Both the position numbers and the translations under genes were made by a program. The notes beneath the pieces were generated by a model. That model was not told where the DNA came from, searched no databases, and saw only the letters and a list, made by a program, of their open reading frames with translations. From NCBI GenBank assembly GCA_033439255.1, contig CM065888.1:1240001-1304000 (forward strand): a stretch of DNA of 64,000 nt, in the 5' to 3' direction. How positions within the stretch are numbered: position 1 is the first letter of the stretch; every line of letters begins with the position of its first letter. The stretch is from Hericium rajendrae (lineage: Eukaryota > Basidiomycota > Agaricomycetes > Russulales > Hericiaceae). Of this stretch, positions 13,332-27,710 are shown in pieces.

Positions 13332-15377
13332 ATGCCTTCTCAGCAAGTTTTCGACTCTAAGGACGGTGCCGTCTACACCACTTCCAACGGCGCGCCCGTT
13401 CTCGAGCCCTATGCCGCCCAAAAGATCGGGAAGAGTGGTCCCCTGTTGTTGCAGGGTGCGTTTGCCATTTCGTCTCATCGCGCCTCATTCTGACGAGTCC
13501 TGCCGCCCAGATTTCCACCACATCGACCTGCTCGCTCACTTCGACCGCGAGCGTATCCCTGAGCGTGTGGTGCGTACCTGAACTCCCACCCGGATCCCAC
13601 CGCTCGGGCCACTGACAGTCGCCTTCGCTCCTATAGGTCCACGCCAAGGGCGCTGGTGCCCACGGCTACTTCGAGGTTACCCATGACATCAGCGACCTGA
13701 CCTGCGCGAAGCTGTTCAGCAAGGTCGGCAACCGCGCCCGCACCACCATGCGGTTCTCCACCGTCGGCGGCGAGTCCGGTTCCGCCGACACTGCGCGTGA
13801 TCCCCGTGGCTTCGCCATCAAGATCCGCACGGAGGAGGGCAACCTTGACTGGGTGTTCAATAACACGCCTGTGTTCTTCATCCGCGACCCTGCGAAGTTC
13901 CCACACTTCATTCACACGCAGAAGAGAGATCCGCAGACTCACTTGAAGGATGCTGATATGTTCTGGGTGAGTACTTACTCTACATGCACGTTCGTCGAGA
14001 TGGTAGAGATGGTAGATGGGCGTTGGGCCATTCGTCGGGCGCGCATCACCAACGAAACTCAGTTCGGCATTCGCCGGCGCCGCTGAAGTTCTCGTCTCGC
14101 CGCCATCTCGACATCGTCGCTGTGCTCACCAACGACGACGACGGGCACTAATGCATTCGGTTTTTAGGACTATCTGAGCCAGAACCCGGAGTCGATCCAC
14201 CAGGTCTTGATTCTGTTCTCTGATCGTGGAACTCCCGACGGTTTCCACAATCAGCATGGTTACTCTGGTCATGCCTACAAGTGGGTCAACGCCAAGGGTG
14301 ACTGGGTCTACACCCAGATTCACGTCCGCGCCGATGGTGGCTTCAAGACGCTCGACAATGACACCGCTGGCAAGCTCGGTGGCGATAACCCCGACTACGG
14401 TACTCAAAGCTTGTTCGAGGCCATCGAGAAGAAGCAGTACCCCTCCTGGACTGTCTACGCTGTGCGTCTCATTTGTATGATGTGTCTTTTCTCACACTTA
14501 CCTTCCTCGCAGCAAACCATGACCGCGCAGCAAGCCGAGAACTTCCGCTACAACGTGCTCGACCTCACCAAGGTCTGGTCGCACAAGGAGTTCCCACTGC
14601 GCCCGATCGGCAAGATCGTGCTCGACGAGAACGTCCAGAACTACTTCGCCGAAATCGAGCAGGCCGCCTTCTCCCCGTCGCACCAGGTCCCCGGCTGGGA
14701 GGCCTCTGCCGACCCCGTCTTGCAGTCGCGTCTCTTCTCGTACCCTGACACCCACCGCCACCGCCTCGGCACGAACTACCAGCAGCTGCCCGTCAACGCG
14801 CCCGTCGTCCCCATCGCCAACTTCCAGCGCGACGGCGCGATGTCCTTCATCAACCAGGGCGGGCGCCCGAACTACCAGAGCAGCATCGCGCCGCTCTCGT
14901 ACGTCCGCAAGCCGTACGAGGAGACCGAGGCCAAGCACGAGCTGTGGGTCGGCAACGCGCGCGCCGAGCTGTCCGAGATCAACGAGCGTGGGTGTCTCTC
15001 CCTGTGGTTTGTATCAGCGTCTGATGTGTGTTCCGCAGTCGACTTTGAGCAGCCGCGCGTGCTGTACCAGAAGGTCATGAACGACACGGACCGCGAGCAC
15101 CTCGTCTACAACGTTGCGTGCCACATGAAGAACATCCGCAGCCCCGTCGTCCGCGACAGGCAGCGTACGTCCTCTTCCGCGCTCATGCATTCCATAGCTC
15201 TGACGCGCGCCCGCAGTGTCCGTTTGGGCTGCCGTCGACCAGAGTCTGTCGGACCGCATCGCGAAGGCCCTCGGCGCCGGGTCGGTGCCGGCGCTCAAGG
15301 CCAAGCCCGCGGCCGAGTCCTGGCGGCTCTATGTCAACGGCTTGGAGGCGGTCAAGAAGGGCTTGAAGGGCAATTAG
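13332..15377 (+). CDS. monofunctional haem catalase
   Basis: Decomposes hydrogen peroxide to water and oxygen. Start [10 protein letters not shown] at 13332. Introns include 13456-13510 and 13570-13636, and others near 13966-14167, 14464-14511, 14992-15037 and 15165-15215. Spliced exons give about 510 residues, the size of small-subunit catalases. Visible family motifs are the catalytic histidine region [15 protein letters not shown], the NADPH/haem-side [20 protein letters not shown], the FFIRDP...HTQKRDP segment and the proximal tyrosine signature [14 protein letters not shown]. No signal peptide is seen and the C-terminus lacks a clear peroxisomal tripeptide (ends KGLKGN), so a cytosolic location is likely. 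The frame is intact. Confidence 0.95.
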
Positions 15378-17035
15378 GTTGAGGGCATGGAATTTGGGGG
15401 TTTGAAGGAATAGTCAATGTGTAGTTACGCAAGTCGTCTGTATTTTTTGTCATCAACAAATGTATTTCTGTTTCACTATGTTACGCTATCATGCAGTCCA
15501 TAAATATGTTCGCCTTGAGAGTGTTGCAATATTGTGAGTGGACGTTGGACTGGTCGTGTTCGGCTCGGGGAGGTATGTAGCGGTGACGTTCGTCGATCCT
15601 CCGTCTGCACTTCCATGTCACTTGCAAGCTCACCCACCACATACAAACGGTTATAGCCTGTCGGACATTCCATGATAGCACGACACTGTTACGGATGACC
15701 TGCGACGCTGCCCTTGGCGAGCTGCAGAGTTAAATCTGTACACTCTCGTTTTCCCGGAGCTAAATAGGACACCCGAAGTTAGCGTTGGACAATCGTTTCA
15801 CTGTGCTACGCTGCTACGCAATCCGCGGATGTTCGTCTTCGGGAGAATCACATCGTGAGTGGATGTTGTGTTGGTCGGGAAGGCATGCGTACGTCGATCC
15901 TCTATTTGCTCTTCCACATCATTTGCACGCTTACTTGTCACAGACAAACGGTTATAGCTTATCGGCCATTCCATCATATCACGACACTGTTACGGATGAT
16001 CCACAATGCTACCATCGGCGAGCCACAGAGCTAAATCCGTACATACTCATTTCCCCGGAGCTAAATCTGGACGCCCGAAATTAGCGTTGGGCAAGTAAGT
16101 ACAGCTCGGGCTGCATTCGAGCTCTTCTGCCACGCGTTGCAAACTGGCATATGTAGAAGCCTCGGGGCCCGGGTCCAGCAGAAGCACGGCGGAGCACGGC
16201 GGAGTGCTGTCGGTAAAATACCCCGCACTGTCTACTCGCTCTGGCATCATTTCCTCACGTCAAGGCTCGTCGATACAGTCCTGGTGTATACAGGCCCTGC
16301 CAAGTGCGATGGGCAGGGGCACACCACGAGTCTCTGAGCCTGGACTTCCTTCACATACTTGAAGGTGTCGGGTCTCCGCGTCGTGCAAGCGCCGGAGTCG
16401 ATCGTCTGCAAATTCCAGTCGCGTCGACGATAATATCTCCCCCGACGCTCTCCAACACATCCTAAATTTACCTTTCGTTCGTCGACTCCGCACACCCATG
16501 CCATCCTTCTCCGTCTCTCGTACTGTGCTATTCCTGCACACACCCACGTAGCCTTCTACGACGAGGACCTGGCCTCTGGAGTTAGATCGGTGCATCTTCG
16601 GTTCGCGTGATGTGATACGAATAGCGCTCACCTGCTCTCCTGCCCATTCGACCTGCTACTCACTCGATATTTTCAGGCGACACCAGCATATCGCATCCCT
16701 GACCTCGCGATCCCATCACGCAAGTTCTACTTATGTCGTCGTATTGTCGGCACATGCATACACGAATTCCGGTCACGAGCCCCATCCGACCGCGCTGGCT
16801 ACATCCGATTTGTTTCCGTTTGACTGCGACTTCTGCTCGCTTCTGTCGTTCGTGTGTTAGCGCTCAATGCTCATCGACGCCCTCGCCGCATGATCCAATC
16901 AAGTCTTGTGCAGATGTCTGCGCTTCATGTCGCGGCGGTTATACTTCGCCAATTCACGGTTGCCCGACCTTGGCCGTTGCATAAATTGCGAATGGGAAGT
17001 ATGGCCTTGCAGTCGCACCTCGCGCTTGCAACAGG
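15378..17035. other. intergenic; contains a 0.3 kb tandem duplication
   Basis: No gene recognised between catalase and cellobiose dehydrogenase. The interval 15471-16095 is a diverged tandem repeat; 16096-17035 includes the upstream region of the cellobiose dehydrogenase gene. Confidence 0.6.
15471..16095. repeat. tandem duplication, two diverged units of about 0.3 kb
   Basis: Unit 1 (15471-15795) and unit 2 (15796-16095) share long runs such as ACAAACGGTTATAGC, CACGACACTGTTACGGATGA, CCCGGAGCTAAAT and TTAGCGTTGG in the same order. They differ by many substitutions and by about 25 bp in length. No coding potential is shared. Confidence 0.85.
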
Positions 17036-20440
<3,405 letters not shown>

Positions 20441-20763
20441 GTTGTTGGAGGCTGGAGCACGTTGTGTGCCTTGTACGATCAGCATCTTTTCTATAAAAAT
20501 GAAAATATTACGAGGTTTGTCCAAGGATGCGAGTCGAGCCTTCAGTGTTCTTCCTTGGGCATGTCCGGATATCACGAGCACGTCGTTCACCTTTTGAGAC
20601 TACCGTTTCTTGAGGTACTTGTTTGGACGCGCCAAGATCGCCGGTAGGCTCATCTGGGGATATCGTCCTTCAGTCATAATGTTCTGTCGCCTTAAGCTTG
20701 CGGTTGGTGAACGGCAGTTCATTTTTGACTGGGTTGATGTTGTGGAAGATAATATTATATAAG

Positions 20764-20847
20764 TCCCTGGTAGTATATCGGCTAGTACACCCGCTTGTCA
20801 TCAGTCTCGGTGCGCGGGAGAGCGGGGTTCGACTCCCCGCCAAGGAG
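20764..20847 (+). tRNA. tRNA-Asp (GUC) with 12-nt intron, copy 2
   Basis: The exon sequence is identical to the tRNA-Asp at 11276-11357, including the C-A mismatch at acceptor 4:69. The intron at 37/38 is TCAGTCTCGGTG, longer and different from that of copy 1. It lies 324 bp after the cellobiose dehydrogenase stop. TCCTTTTATT follows and may serve as a weak pol III terminator. Confidence 0.93.
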
Positions 20848-21430
20848 TCCGGAATTTGACATATCCTTTTATTACTTTATTGGTTTTTTCTCTTGCGGTG
20901 CATCGAGCTTTAATCAGTTGCATCCAATCTCCAATTGCCTATGCAAGTAGTCCGACTAGGCAAATTCCTTGACGTTGTAGAATTACTATGTAGCTACAGC
21001 GTTATGTACAGGCGCCAGGCTGGAACGGAAACCATGTTTCAGCACCGCCATAGAATCAGATCTTAAACGTTGCTTCACTACTTTTCTTGTTCAAGTCACT
21101 AGTCACTCGTCCGACCAAATTTGAACGATTGCCGGATAATTCATTCAAGTGGTCAAATTCTCTCCTAGACGGTGTCCAACGTGATTGAAGGAATCAGATA
21201 TCCAGCCCTCGAGGTTGACGAGTCGTCCCACTAGGCTTTCGCCGTGTTCATGCACGCCGAGGTAACAATGAAACAGTAATTGCTGACATTGAACAATGCC
21301 AATACGGTCGACAAAGGGCGAGTTTGTATTCCTTGACATACTGTTACTACCTCGCGCCTGAAGCTCTTGTCTCTCGGCGGCTGAGTACGCACGGCCTTCA
21401 TTTTCGTCCTCGTCGTAGGCCAGCGCAATA
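20848..21430. other. no gene recognised
   Basis: Spacer between tRNA-Asp copy 2 and small-family copy B. A 161-codon minus-strand frame (21145-21630) overlaps copy B in antisense and shows no family motif. Confidence 0.45.
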
Positions 21431-22044
21431 TTGTCCTCTATAGACCTGGACAGAACCGTTCTCCCGCTCACCGCAGAGTCGGACTCCTCACGCGGTACGG
21501 CCTCCAACGCTTCAGTAAGCATTGTCGCATCGCTAATTATCTTTTCTGTAGACTGATGAGGAGCTGGCGACCGTGCCACCAATGAAAAAGCTCCCTCTGG
21601 CTTTGGTTCCAACCGCCCATTCACTTCCACCGATGTTCGAACTGGGCTTCCCCATCACTCTCGAGCAAATCGTTGACATTTGTGCTCAATGGAATCCTAA
21701 TAGACCATTTAGCACCTTTGGCTCAGACGGGCGCATCTCAGGCATCGTGGGGTCGAGAATCGCCGTTGCTCTAACAGAGAATTGCCATTTCCCTGTACAA
21801 CTTTCAACTGTCGTCAATCATCCTGGTGAAATTTTCATAACGTTGGGCGACAACTACGAGTCTACAGATATCAGGCGAACATCGAGGCCCGACAACATCC
21901 ATGAGTTCTTCTTCTACTAAGTCGATCTCATTCGTTAGCGTCGACTTTCGGCACGTCATAGGGAAGCTACAGGATATCCTGGGCATCGAACAGCCTCCGA
22001 TGTGGTATATCAGCACTGGCTTCACGTCTTGGAGAAAATGCTAA
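21431..22044 (+). pseudogene. small FPIT family, copy B, inactivated
   Basis: Close relative of copies D and F but broken in three places. The start codon is TTG (21431) where copy D has ATG. About 75 bp of exon 1 (the LESEP..YADVP part) is missing. The second intron's donor reads AT instead of GT at 21901, directly after PDNI. Exon 2 (from 21552) is otherwise well preserved: TDEELATVPPMKKLP, LGFPITLEQIVDIC, FPVQLSTVVNHPG. The last exon reads KLQDILGIEQPPMWYIS and stops at 22042-22044. It is the first family member downstream of the intact cellobiose dehydrogenase. Confidence 0.8.
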
Positions 22045-22340
22045 ACGGCAATGGCCATGACCTGCACGTGCCCTGTATGAATACGCTCTTCGAATGCTAT
22101 CTATTTCGCCCGAGTAATCATAGAGACCGTAGATCATCTGGAGTATGTCCGTTTCCTTTGTCTTAGAATGTGTTTTTCGGCCATATGCAAGGTATAATGA
22201 CCAATGGAGGTGATCAAACAATGTCTTTTTCGTTGACATCAGATGAATACGTCATTTAATGCGCGCACCAGGCCACCGTCACCTTCACGCGCTTTCGTTT
22301 GTTTCAAGCATTGTCTCGTCGCTAATCATCTTCCTTCGCT

Positions 22341-22519
22341 GACCTATGAGGAGCTGGCGATCGTGGCCTGGCGCAAATTAGCGTCACCCTAACCAACAAG
22401 TGTGACCACTCTGTGCGGCTGTTGACGGTCGTGACCTACCCCGATAGACGTGCCGTATCCTTTGGCAACAACTACAGCTTCGCAATCATTGAAGCAGGTC
22501 AAAGGCCAAACACATTCGT
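22341..22519 (+). pseudogene. small FPIT family, copy C, internally deleted
   Basis: The start of exon 2 is kept as YEELAIV, then a large internal deletion fuses it, out of frame, to the end of exon 2: AQISVTLTNKC, RLLTVVTYPD, FGNNYSFAI (compare AQARVSMALSERC, QLSTVINHPG and FGNNYNFAS in copy E). A donor-like GTGAGT follows at 22520. First and last exons were not found. Confidence 0.7.
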
Positions 22520-23029
22520 GAGTTTGTCTTCTGTTTTTATACTATCCGACACCGCGTGTGATACGATATGCAAACGACCATGTTCCTGCATCGTGGAGTC
22601 GGATACGAAAGCTAATTGCTTTTCGCACTTGGTTGTGGAGTCTCTAATCTGCCCGATCAGACACGACACGTCTCGCTTGTCCTCGGCGAGGAAGAGCCCT
22701 CTATTGACTTCGTCGAGGGAGGCCTGAAGGACTTTGTATCCGACATCAATATATGTCTTCAATCCGGTAACTCCATTGATTCGGCATTCTTTCAATGGCT
22801 GGACTACAGAGCTGCCTTAGTGTCTACTCGCCGAGCCTATGTGTACGATGTAAGTTTATCTACAATAATCTGACATTTCGATCGTGCGGAAGGGAAAGGA
22901 TAAAAATGTGCATAGCCACGAATTAATCAAGTCCGACGCTTGGTACTCCATTGGATCCGACTCACTCAAACATGTGAAAGCCCAAGCCGCTATACCAACA
23001 CCGCACTCTATACAAAGCCACAGGAACGC
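22520..23029. other. unassigned remnant region
   Basis: A plus-strand frame around 22640-22860 reads GEEEPSIDFVEGG and WLDYRAALVSTRRAYVYD. It has no likeness I recognise and no supported gene model; it could be another decayed exon. Confidence 0.3.
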
Positions 23030-24346
23030 TCAACGGCTGACACCGCTCCGGCGCCGATCGGTGAGATCTGCCGTCTGGGCGGCCTCGAGAACTTTGTTCA
23101 TCCATGTTTTGTAGTCGTCCGAGAAATCCGTATTCGCGTCATTGAAGATTCGAATGACAGGTGACGTGTCAGCGACTTCGCCAGCGACGTCACCCTTTGC
23201 GGAAGCAGGAAGAGGGCCATCAGGAACAGGCTGCAGTCCCTCAACATCCCATAGCTCGAAGCGCGCCCACAATCCAGCGCAAGTCACGGTCCACACGCTG
23301 GTCTCGCCAAACATTTTCATGCAGAGGGCCGCCTGCCAGGAGACTTGAGCCCGAGTCTTCTTCAGTTTCTTCGTCCCGTCGCGGATATTTGCTATAGCGT
23401 CCATGGCCTTGAGCTCGGTGATCAGCAGTGGAAAGCATGCACCGACCGCCCCAGAAGGTTCCAACCAGCGCACGAATGACATGTAATCTGGGATTCGGAC
23501 TACGGTCGCTATCTCCAGTTCGTTCAGAGCTGCTTTGATGCGTTCGGTGATGTGTCGCTTGACGTCCGACCACAACACCGACTTGGAGGTTTCGCCGACT
23601 GTGAAGGAGATCTGCATGTCCGATGACGAGGGATGGCTTAGATGAAGTTGACTCTCATTGACAATCGGAGGTTCGGGAGCCGTCTGAGGACCCGATGATG
23701 CGAATACGTTAAAATCAAGGGGCGGGGAAAACGTGGAAGAATCGCCAGCGACGTCTGCGGGGTATGCGCGTCGCGGGCGGATTGGCGACGACGTGAATTG
23801 TGGAGCCCCGCCGAAAAAGCTTTCCTCCATCCTATCGAGTATGTTCCTCGTGTCGCTGTCGCTGGATGTCTCGGTCTCCTGGCTGTATGTAGCCTCGAGA
23901 AGACTTGACTCGATGTCATTCAGGGACTCGAGCAGAGCCTGCTGTGCGACGATTGAGTAGTCCTCCTTGGACCCTGTGTCATGGTTAGCACACTGCATAA
24001 TATCAGGTTTAAGAAGTCGAAGACCGACCTTTCTTGTAATAATCATGTTTGAGCCAAAACTGGGGCACAGTCGATATAAATTTACCGCGGCCGATACCCG
24101 ACGTCGCCATGAAATTGAGGTGTCGATCCGCAAATTCGTGCCAGAGCGATTCATAGCCCTGGCCATTCGGACCCTGCTGACGTTTGATCCACTCGAGGAT
24201 TTCGCGCTGCTGAAGAATGTGAAGTTTCTTTCTATTGCTCAATTCTGTGTCGGGCGATAGCGCACTGGAGCGATCATGGGTAAATATTTTCAGCGATCGT
24301 TTATCTGACGAGAATGGACTACTCACAATACAGATTGTAGCGGCAT
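23030..24346 (-). CDS. unknown protein with possible PD-(D/E)XK-like core
   Basis: About 395 residues, not assigned to a named family. Proposed start is ATG at 24344-24346 (MPLQSV), then an intron with a GTGAGT donor. An exon with NRKKLHILQQREILEWIKRQ and FWLKHDYYKKG ends at a GTCGG donor, and the intron ends CACAG before GSKEDYSIVAQQ. The middle is low-complexity and serine-rich. The C-terminal half is globular, with SFVRWLEPSG, ACFPLLITELKAM, VSWQAALCMKMF and VTCAGLWARFELWD. The E-x-K in LITELK after a hydrophobic strand, with a Q/W helix behind it, resembles restriction-endonuclease-like folds; this is inference from pattern only. It lies inside the small-family array, on the opposite strand. 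Confidence 0.6.
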
Positions 24347-24989
24347 GAATCTTGATATTGTGTGAATGGCGCAGACACAGAAGATAGAGGGTATCCGTCA
24401 GGTAAAAGACGAACGAATTCGATAACAGCGTTCACCGTTCAAGGAGCCGTTTTATGCACCAAGATACGGTGCCTATGTCCACATTGGGCGTGTGATCTCG
24501 GCCTATACTCCCGTTCAAGATGCCTGGGCATTGCGAGGGACACTTTGCTAAATTGCGACATGCCATGCGCCGTGCATTGTTCCGACTTGCGCTGTACCAA
24601 GCCGCATGTGCGGTGTCTTTTGTTCTCGAACATTGTCTTGGCCAAGATAGGTCAAGATAGGTTCGTTGATGATCAGCACGATCGTGCGGTCACTCTCGAT
24701 ACCTTTCCTGGAACAATAGGCCTGGTTGTCATGGCTGGAAACAATAGAACTTGAAGATAGACTCACTAGTGCGGTTTATTGTTGTGCGGTCAAACGTTTT
24801 ATCCCGAGGCTGTTGTCAACATAACAGATGTCAACAAGAAAGCATGTTGAGTCTTGACCGGCTTGACCACGTGCGTTCATCCTCACTTCATAAATACCAC
24901 GCGTCTTTATATCCTGTGTCTTTCAAGTTATACCCCGCGTCTTACCATCGACATCTGCCAGCTTCCTGTTCGCATTTGAACTTGTCACA
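24347..24989. other. no gene recognised; divergent promoter region
   Basis: Shared upstream region of the minus-strand gene ending at 23030 and the plus-strand small-family copy D. No coding likeness. Confidence 0.45.
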
Positions 24990-25715
24990 ATGTCGTCTAT
25001 GGACCCAGACAGGACCGTCCGCCCGCTCACTGCACAATCCCCCGCCGATTCAGTTCTCGAATCCGAGCCGCCTATCTACGCGGATGTACCGAAGCCACTA
25101 CGACCTCCTGCTCCAGGGTATCCTAACGCGGTATAATCTCCAACGCTTCAGCAAGCGTCGGTTCGTTGCTGATTATCTTCTGTAGACTGATGAGGAGCTG
25201 GCGACCGTGCCACCAATGAAAAAGCTCCCTCCGGCTTTAGTTCCGACCTCTAACTCACTTCCGCCAATGCTCGAACTGGGTTTCCCTATCACTCTCGAGC
25301 AAATTGTCGACATCTGTGCTCAATGGAATCCTAATAAACCACTTGCCACCTTCGGCTCAGACGGGCGCATTTCAGGCATCGTGGAGTCAAGAATTGGCGT
25401 AGCTCTGTCAAAGAGATGCCAATACCCTGTACAGCTGTCAACTGTTATCAATCACCCTGGTGAAAATTTCATAGCACTGGGCGACAACTACGACTCTAGG
25501 GGTATCAGGCGAAAGTTGAGGCCCGACAACATCCGTTTGTCCTTTGATTAATCTCGAGTCGATGCCTTTCGTTGACGTCACCCTTTGGTGCGTATTTAGG
25601 AAAGCTACAGGATATCTTGAACATTAAAGAGCCTCCGATGTGGTACATTAGTACTGGATATACGACCTGGCGGGAGCGCGACTTGGAGGGACTTCTAGAC
25701 ACTCGGTACTTGTAG
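24990..25715 (+). CDS. small FPIT-family protein, copy D
   Basis: Exons 24990-25130, 25186-25534 and 25600-25715. Intron 1 is phase 0 (55 nt) and intron 2 phase 1, as in the other copies. Protein of about 200 residues starting MSSMDPDRTVRPL, with IYADVPKPLRPP in exon 1. Exon 2 has TDEELATVPP, LGFPITLEQIVDICAQW, FGSDGRIS, VQLSTVINHPG and LGDNYDS. Exon 3 has KLQDILNIKEPPMWYIS and ends DTRYL. Intron 2 uses a weaker GTTTGT donor than the GTGAGT of copies E and F. No signal peptide, membrane span or cysteine pattern is seen. Function unknown. Confidence 0.8.
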
Positions 25716-25894
25716 GACGTGTTTCCTTTGTGCTTGTACATTACTATTCTTATGCCACTTGTCGCGAACGAGCTCTTTGTGGTTGACAGGCCATCGCCGG
25801 CGCGTGTGTGGTGTTCAACCTCACTCTCTGGCTTATACACCCCGCGTTTCAGGCTCTCATCTACTACACCACATTCGCATCTCAGCCTGCCACA

Positions 25895-26592
25895 ATGGCG
25901 CCCATAGATCCAGACAGGACTATTCACTCGCTCTCCGCACAGTCATCTGCCGATTCAGTTCTTAAAATTGAATCTACTAAGCCGTCTGTCTACGCCGGTC
26001 TGCCTGCTGCGCTACGACCTCCTGTCCCACGATGTCCTGAAGTGGTAGGATCTCCATTGTTCCAGCAAGTGCCACTCTGTTCCTAACTATCTTCATCCGC
26101 AGACCGATGAGGAGCTGGCGGCCGCGCCTTCGTTGAAGGATCTTCCTCTGTTGATGCTTCCTGCCGATCATCCGCTCCCACCCACCCTCGAATACGGCTT
26201 TCCGATCACTCTCGAGCAAATCTCAGCCATATGTTCCCAGTACAAACCTTCCAAGCCAATCAACGTCCTGACTGAATTCGGGTTCATCTCGATGATTGCG
26301 CAAGCACGGGTTAGCATGGCCTTGTCAGAACGCTGCGGCCATCCCGTGCAGCTATCAACTGTCATCAATCATCCTGGCGGTCATTTCATGACCTTTGGCA
26401 ACAACTACAACTTCGCATCTCTTAAGCGAACCTTGAAAGGCAAACATGTCCGTGAGTAAACTGTTTTCTGCCGTGTCCTGATTTTGTTTTGCTAACTTTC
26501 GGCATGCAGGGAAGTTGCAGGAAGCCTTGGGGACCGAGACGCCGCCAATGTGGTTCATTGATTTTGGGTCCACCTACTGGAGGGACTGGTAG
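25895..26592 (+). CDS. small FPIT-family protein, copy E
   Basis: Exons 25895-26044, 26103-26451 and 26510-26592. Starts MAPIDPDRTIHSL. Exon 2 has TDEELAAAPS, YGFPITLEQISAICSQY, ARVSMALSERCGHP, QLSTVINHPGG and FGNNYNF. The last exon reads KLQEALGTETPPMWFIDFGS and ends WRDW. It is the most diverged of the intact array members but keeps the same intron phases, and all splice sites are canonical. It begins 180 bp after copy D ends. Confidence 0.8.
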
Positions 26593-26862
26593 ACACCGGG
26601 GTTCTCTCACTCTGCATTTGCTCTGTACACTACTATTCTTATGCATTTCGCAACGGAGCTCTTTCTCATCCTGACATAATGTACACGAGCCGATCGATAC
26701 TGATGCACGCGGAAGGCAGGTGAACATAACATGATCGCGACGGTGTTCGTGCGTCGTTGCTACACCAGGCACCAGGTCGCTGGAGTTTGATGAAAGGTAT
26801 AGTGAACAATGGACAATGGCATTTTCACTGACATCATGGTCAATTAGCCGAGATAGACGTGC

Positions 26863-26870
26863 TATATAAT
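26863..26870 (+). promoter_or_regulatory. TATA box of copy F
   Basis: TATATAAT 112 bp upstream of the copy F start. The surrounding GACATCA..(TATA)..AATGCGAGCACCA stretch has a counterpart at about 22239-22271 upstream of copy C (AATGCGCGCACCAGG), so promoter DNA was duplicated with the genes. Confidence 0.55.
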
Positions 26871-26981
26871 GCGAGCACCAGATCACTTTTTCAGAGGCCT
26901 TCCTCCCCTTTCGCTTGGTCAATTTCAAGTATACTGCCCGCCTCTCAAGCCCTCTTCATGTTCACATCTCAGTCTACCGCA

Positions 26982-27710
26982 ATGTCATCTACAGATCCGG
27001 ACACCACAGTTCGCCCGCTCACAGTGGCACACTCGTCTGCCAGTCCAGTTCTCGAATCTGAGCCGTCTATCTACGCGGATGTGCCTGCTCTATTACGACC
27101 TCCTGCTCCCGGGTGTCCTCACGCGGTATGATCTCCAACACTTCGGCAAGCATGGTTTCGTTGTTGAATACCTGCTTCTGCAGACTGATGAGGAGCTAGC
27201 AACCGTGCCACCCATGAAGAAGCTCCCTCCAGCTTTAGTTCCGACCTCTGACTCACTTCCGCCAATGCTCGAACTAGGCTTCCCTATCACTCTCGAGCAG
27301 CTCGTCGACATATGTGCGCAATGGAATCCTGATAAACCACTCAGCACCTTCGGCTCGGATGGGCGCATTTCACGCGCCGTGGGGTCCAGAATTCGCGTTG
27401 CTCTGTCGAAGAAATGCCAATATCCTGTACATCTGTCCACTGTCGTCAATCATCCAGGTGGAAACTTTATCACGTTGGGCGACAATTATGACTCCGAAAG
27501 TATCAGGCGAGTGTTGAGGCCCGACAACATCCGTGAGTTCTTTGCTTATCTCTGTCGAGCTTTTCGTTGATATCGACCTTCGGCGCATACGCAGGGAAGT
27601 TACAGGACATCCTGAGCATCAAAGAACCTCCGATGTGGTACATTAGTACTGGTTTCCGGACTTGGAGAGATAGCGACTTGGAGGGACTGCTTCGGTACTT
27701 GAAGTGGTAG
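26982..27710 (+). CDS. small FPIT-family protein, copy F
   Basis: Exons 26982-27125, 27184-27532 and 27595-27710. Starts MSSTDPDTTVRPL. Exon 1 has LESEPSIYADVPALLRPPAPG; exon 2 has TDEELATVPPMKKLPP, LGFPITLEQLVDICAQW, VHLSTVVNHPGG and LGDNYDS; exon 3 has KLQDILSIKEPPMWYIS and ends LRYLKW. Very close to copy D, so a recent duplicate. All splice sites are canonical (GTATGA, GTGAGT donors). A TATA box lies 112 bp upstream. Confidence 0.82.

Noticed and set aside
14498-14938. 146-codon minus-strand frame over catalase
   Set aside because: Antisense shadow of GC-rich catalase codons; no family likeness.
21145-21630. 161-codon minus-strand frame
   Set aside because: Overlaps the FPIT copy B exon 2 in antisense, no splice signals or known motifs.
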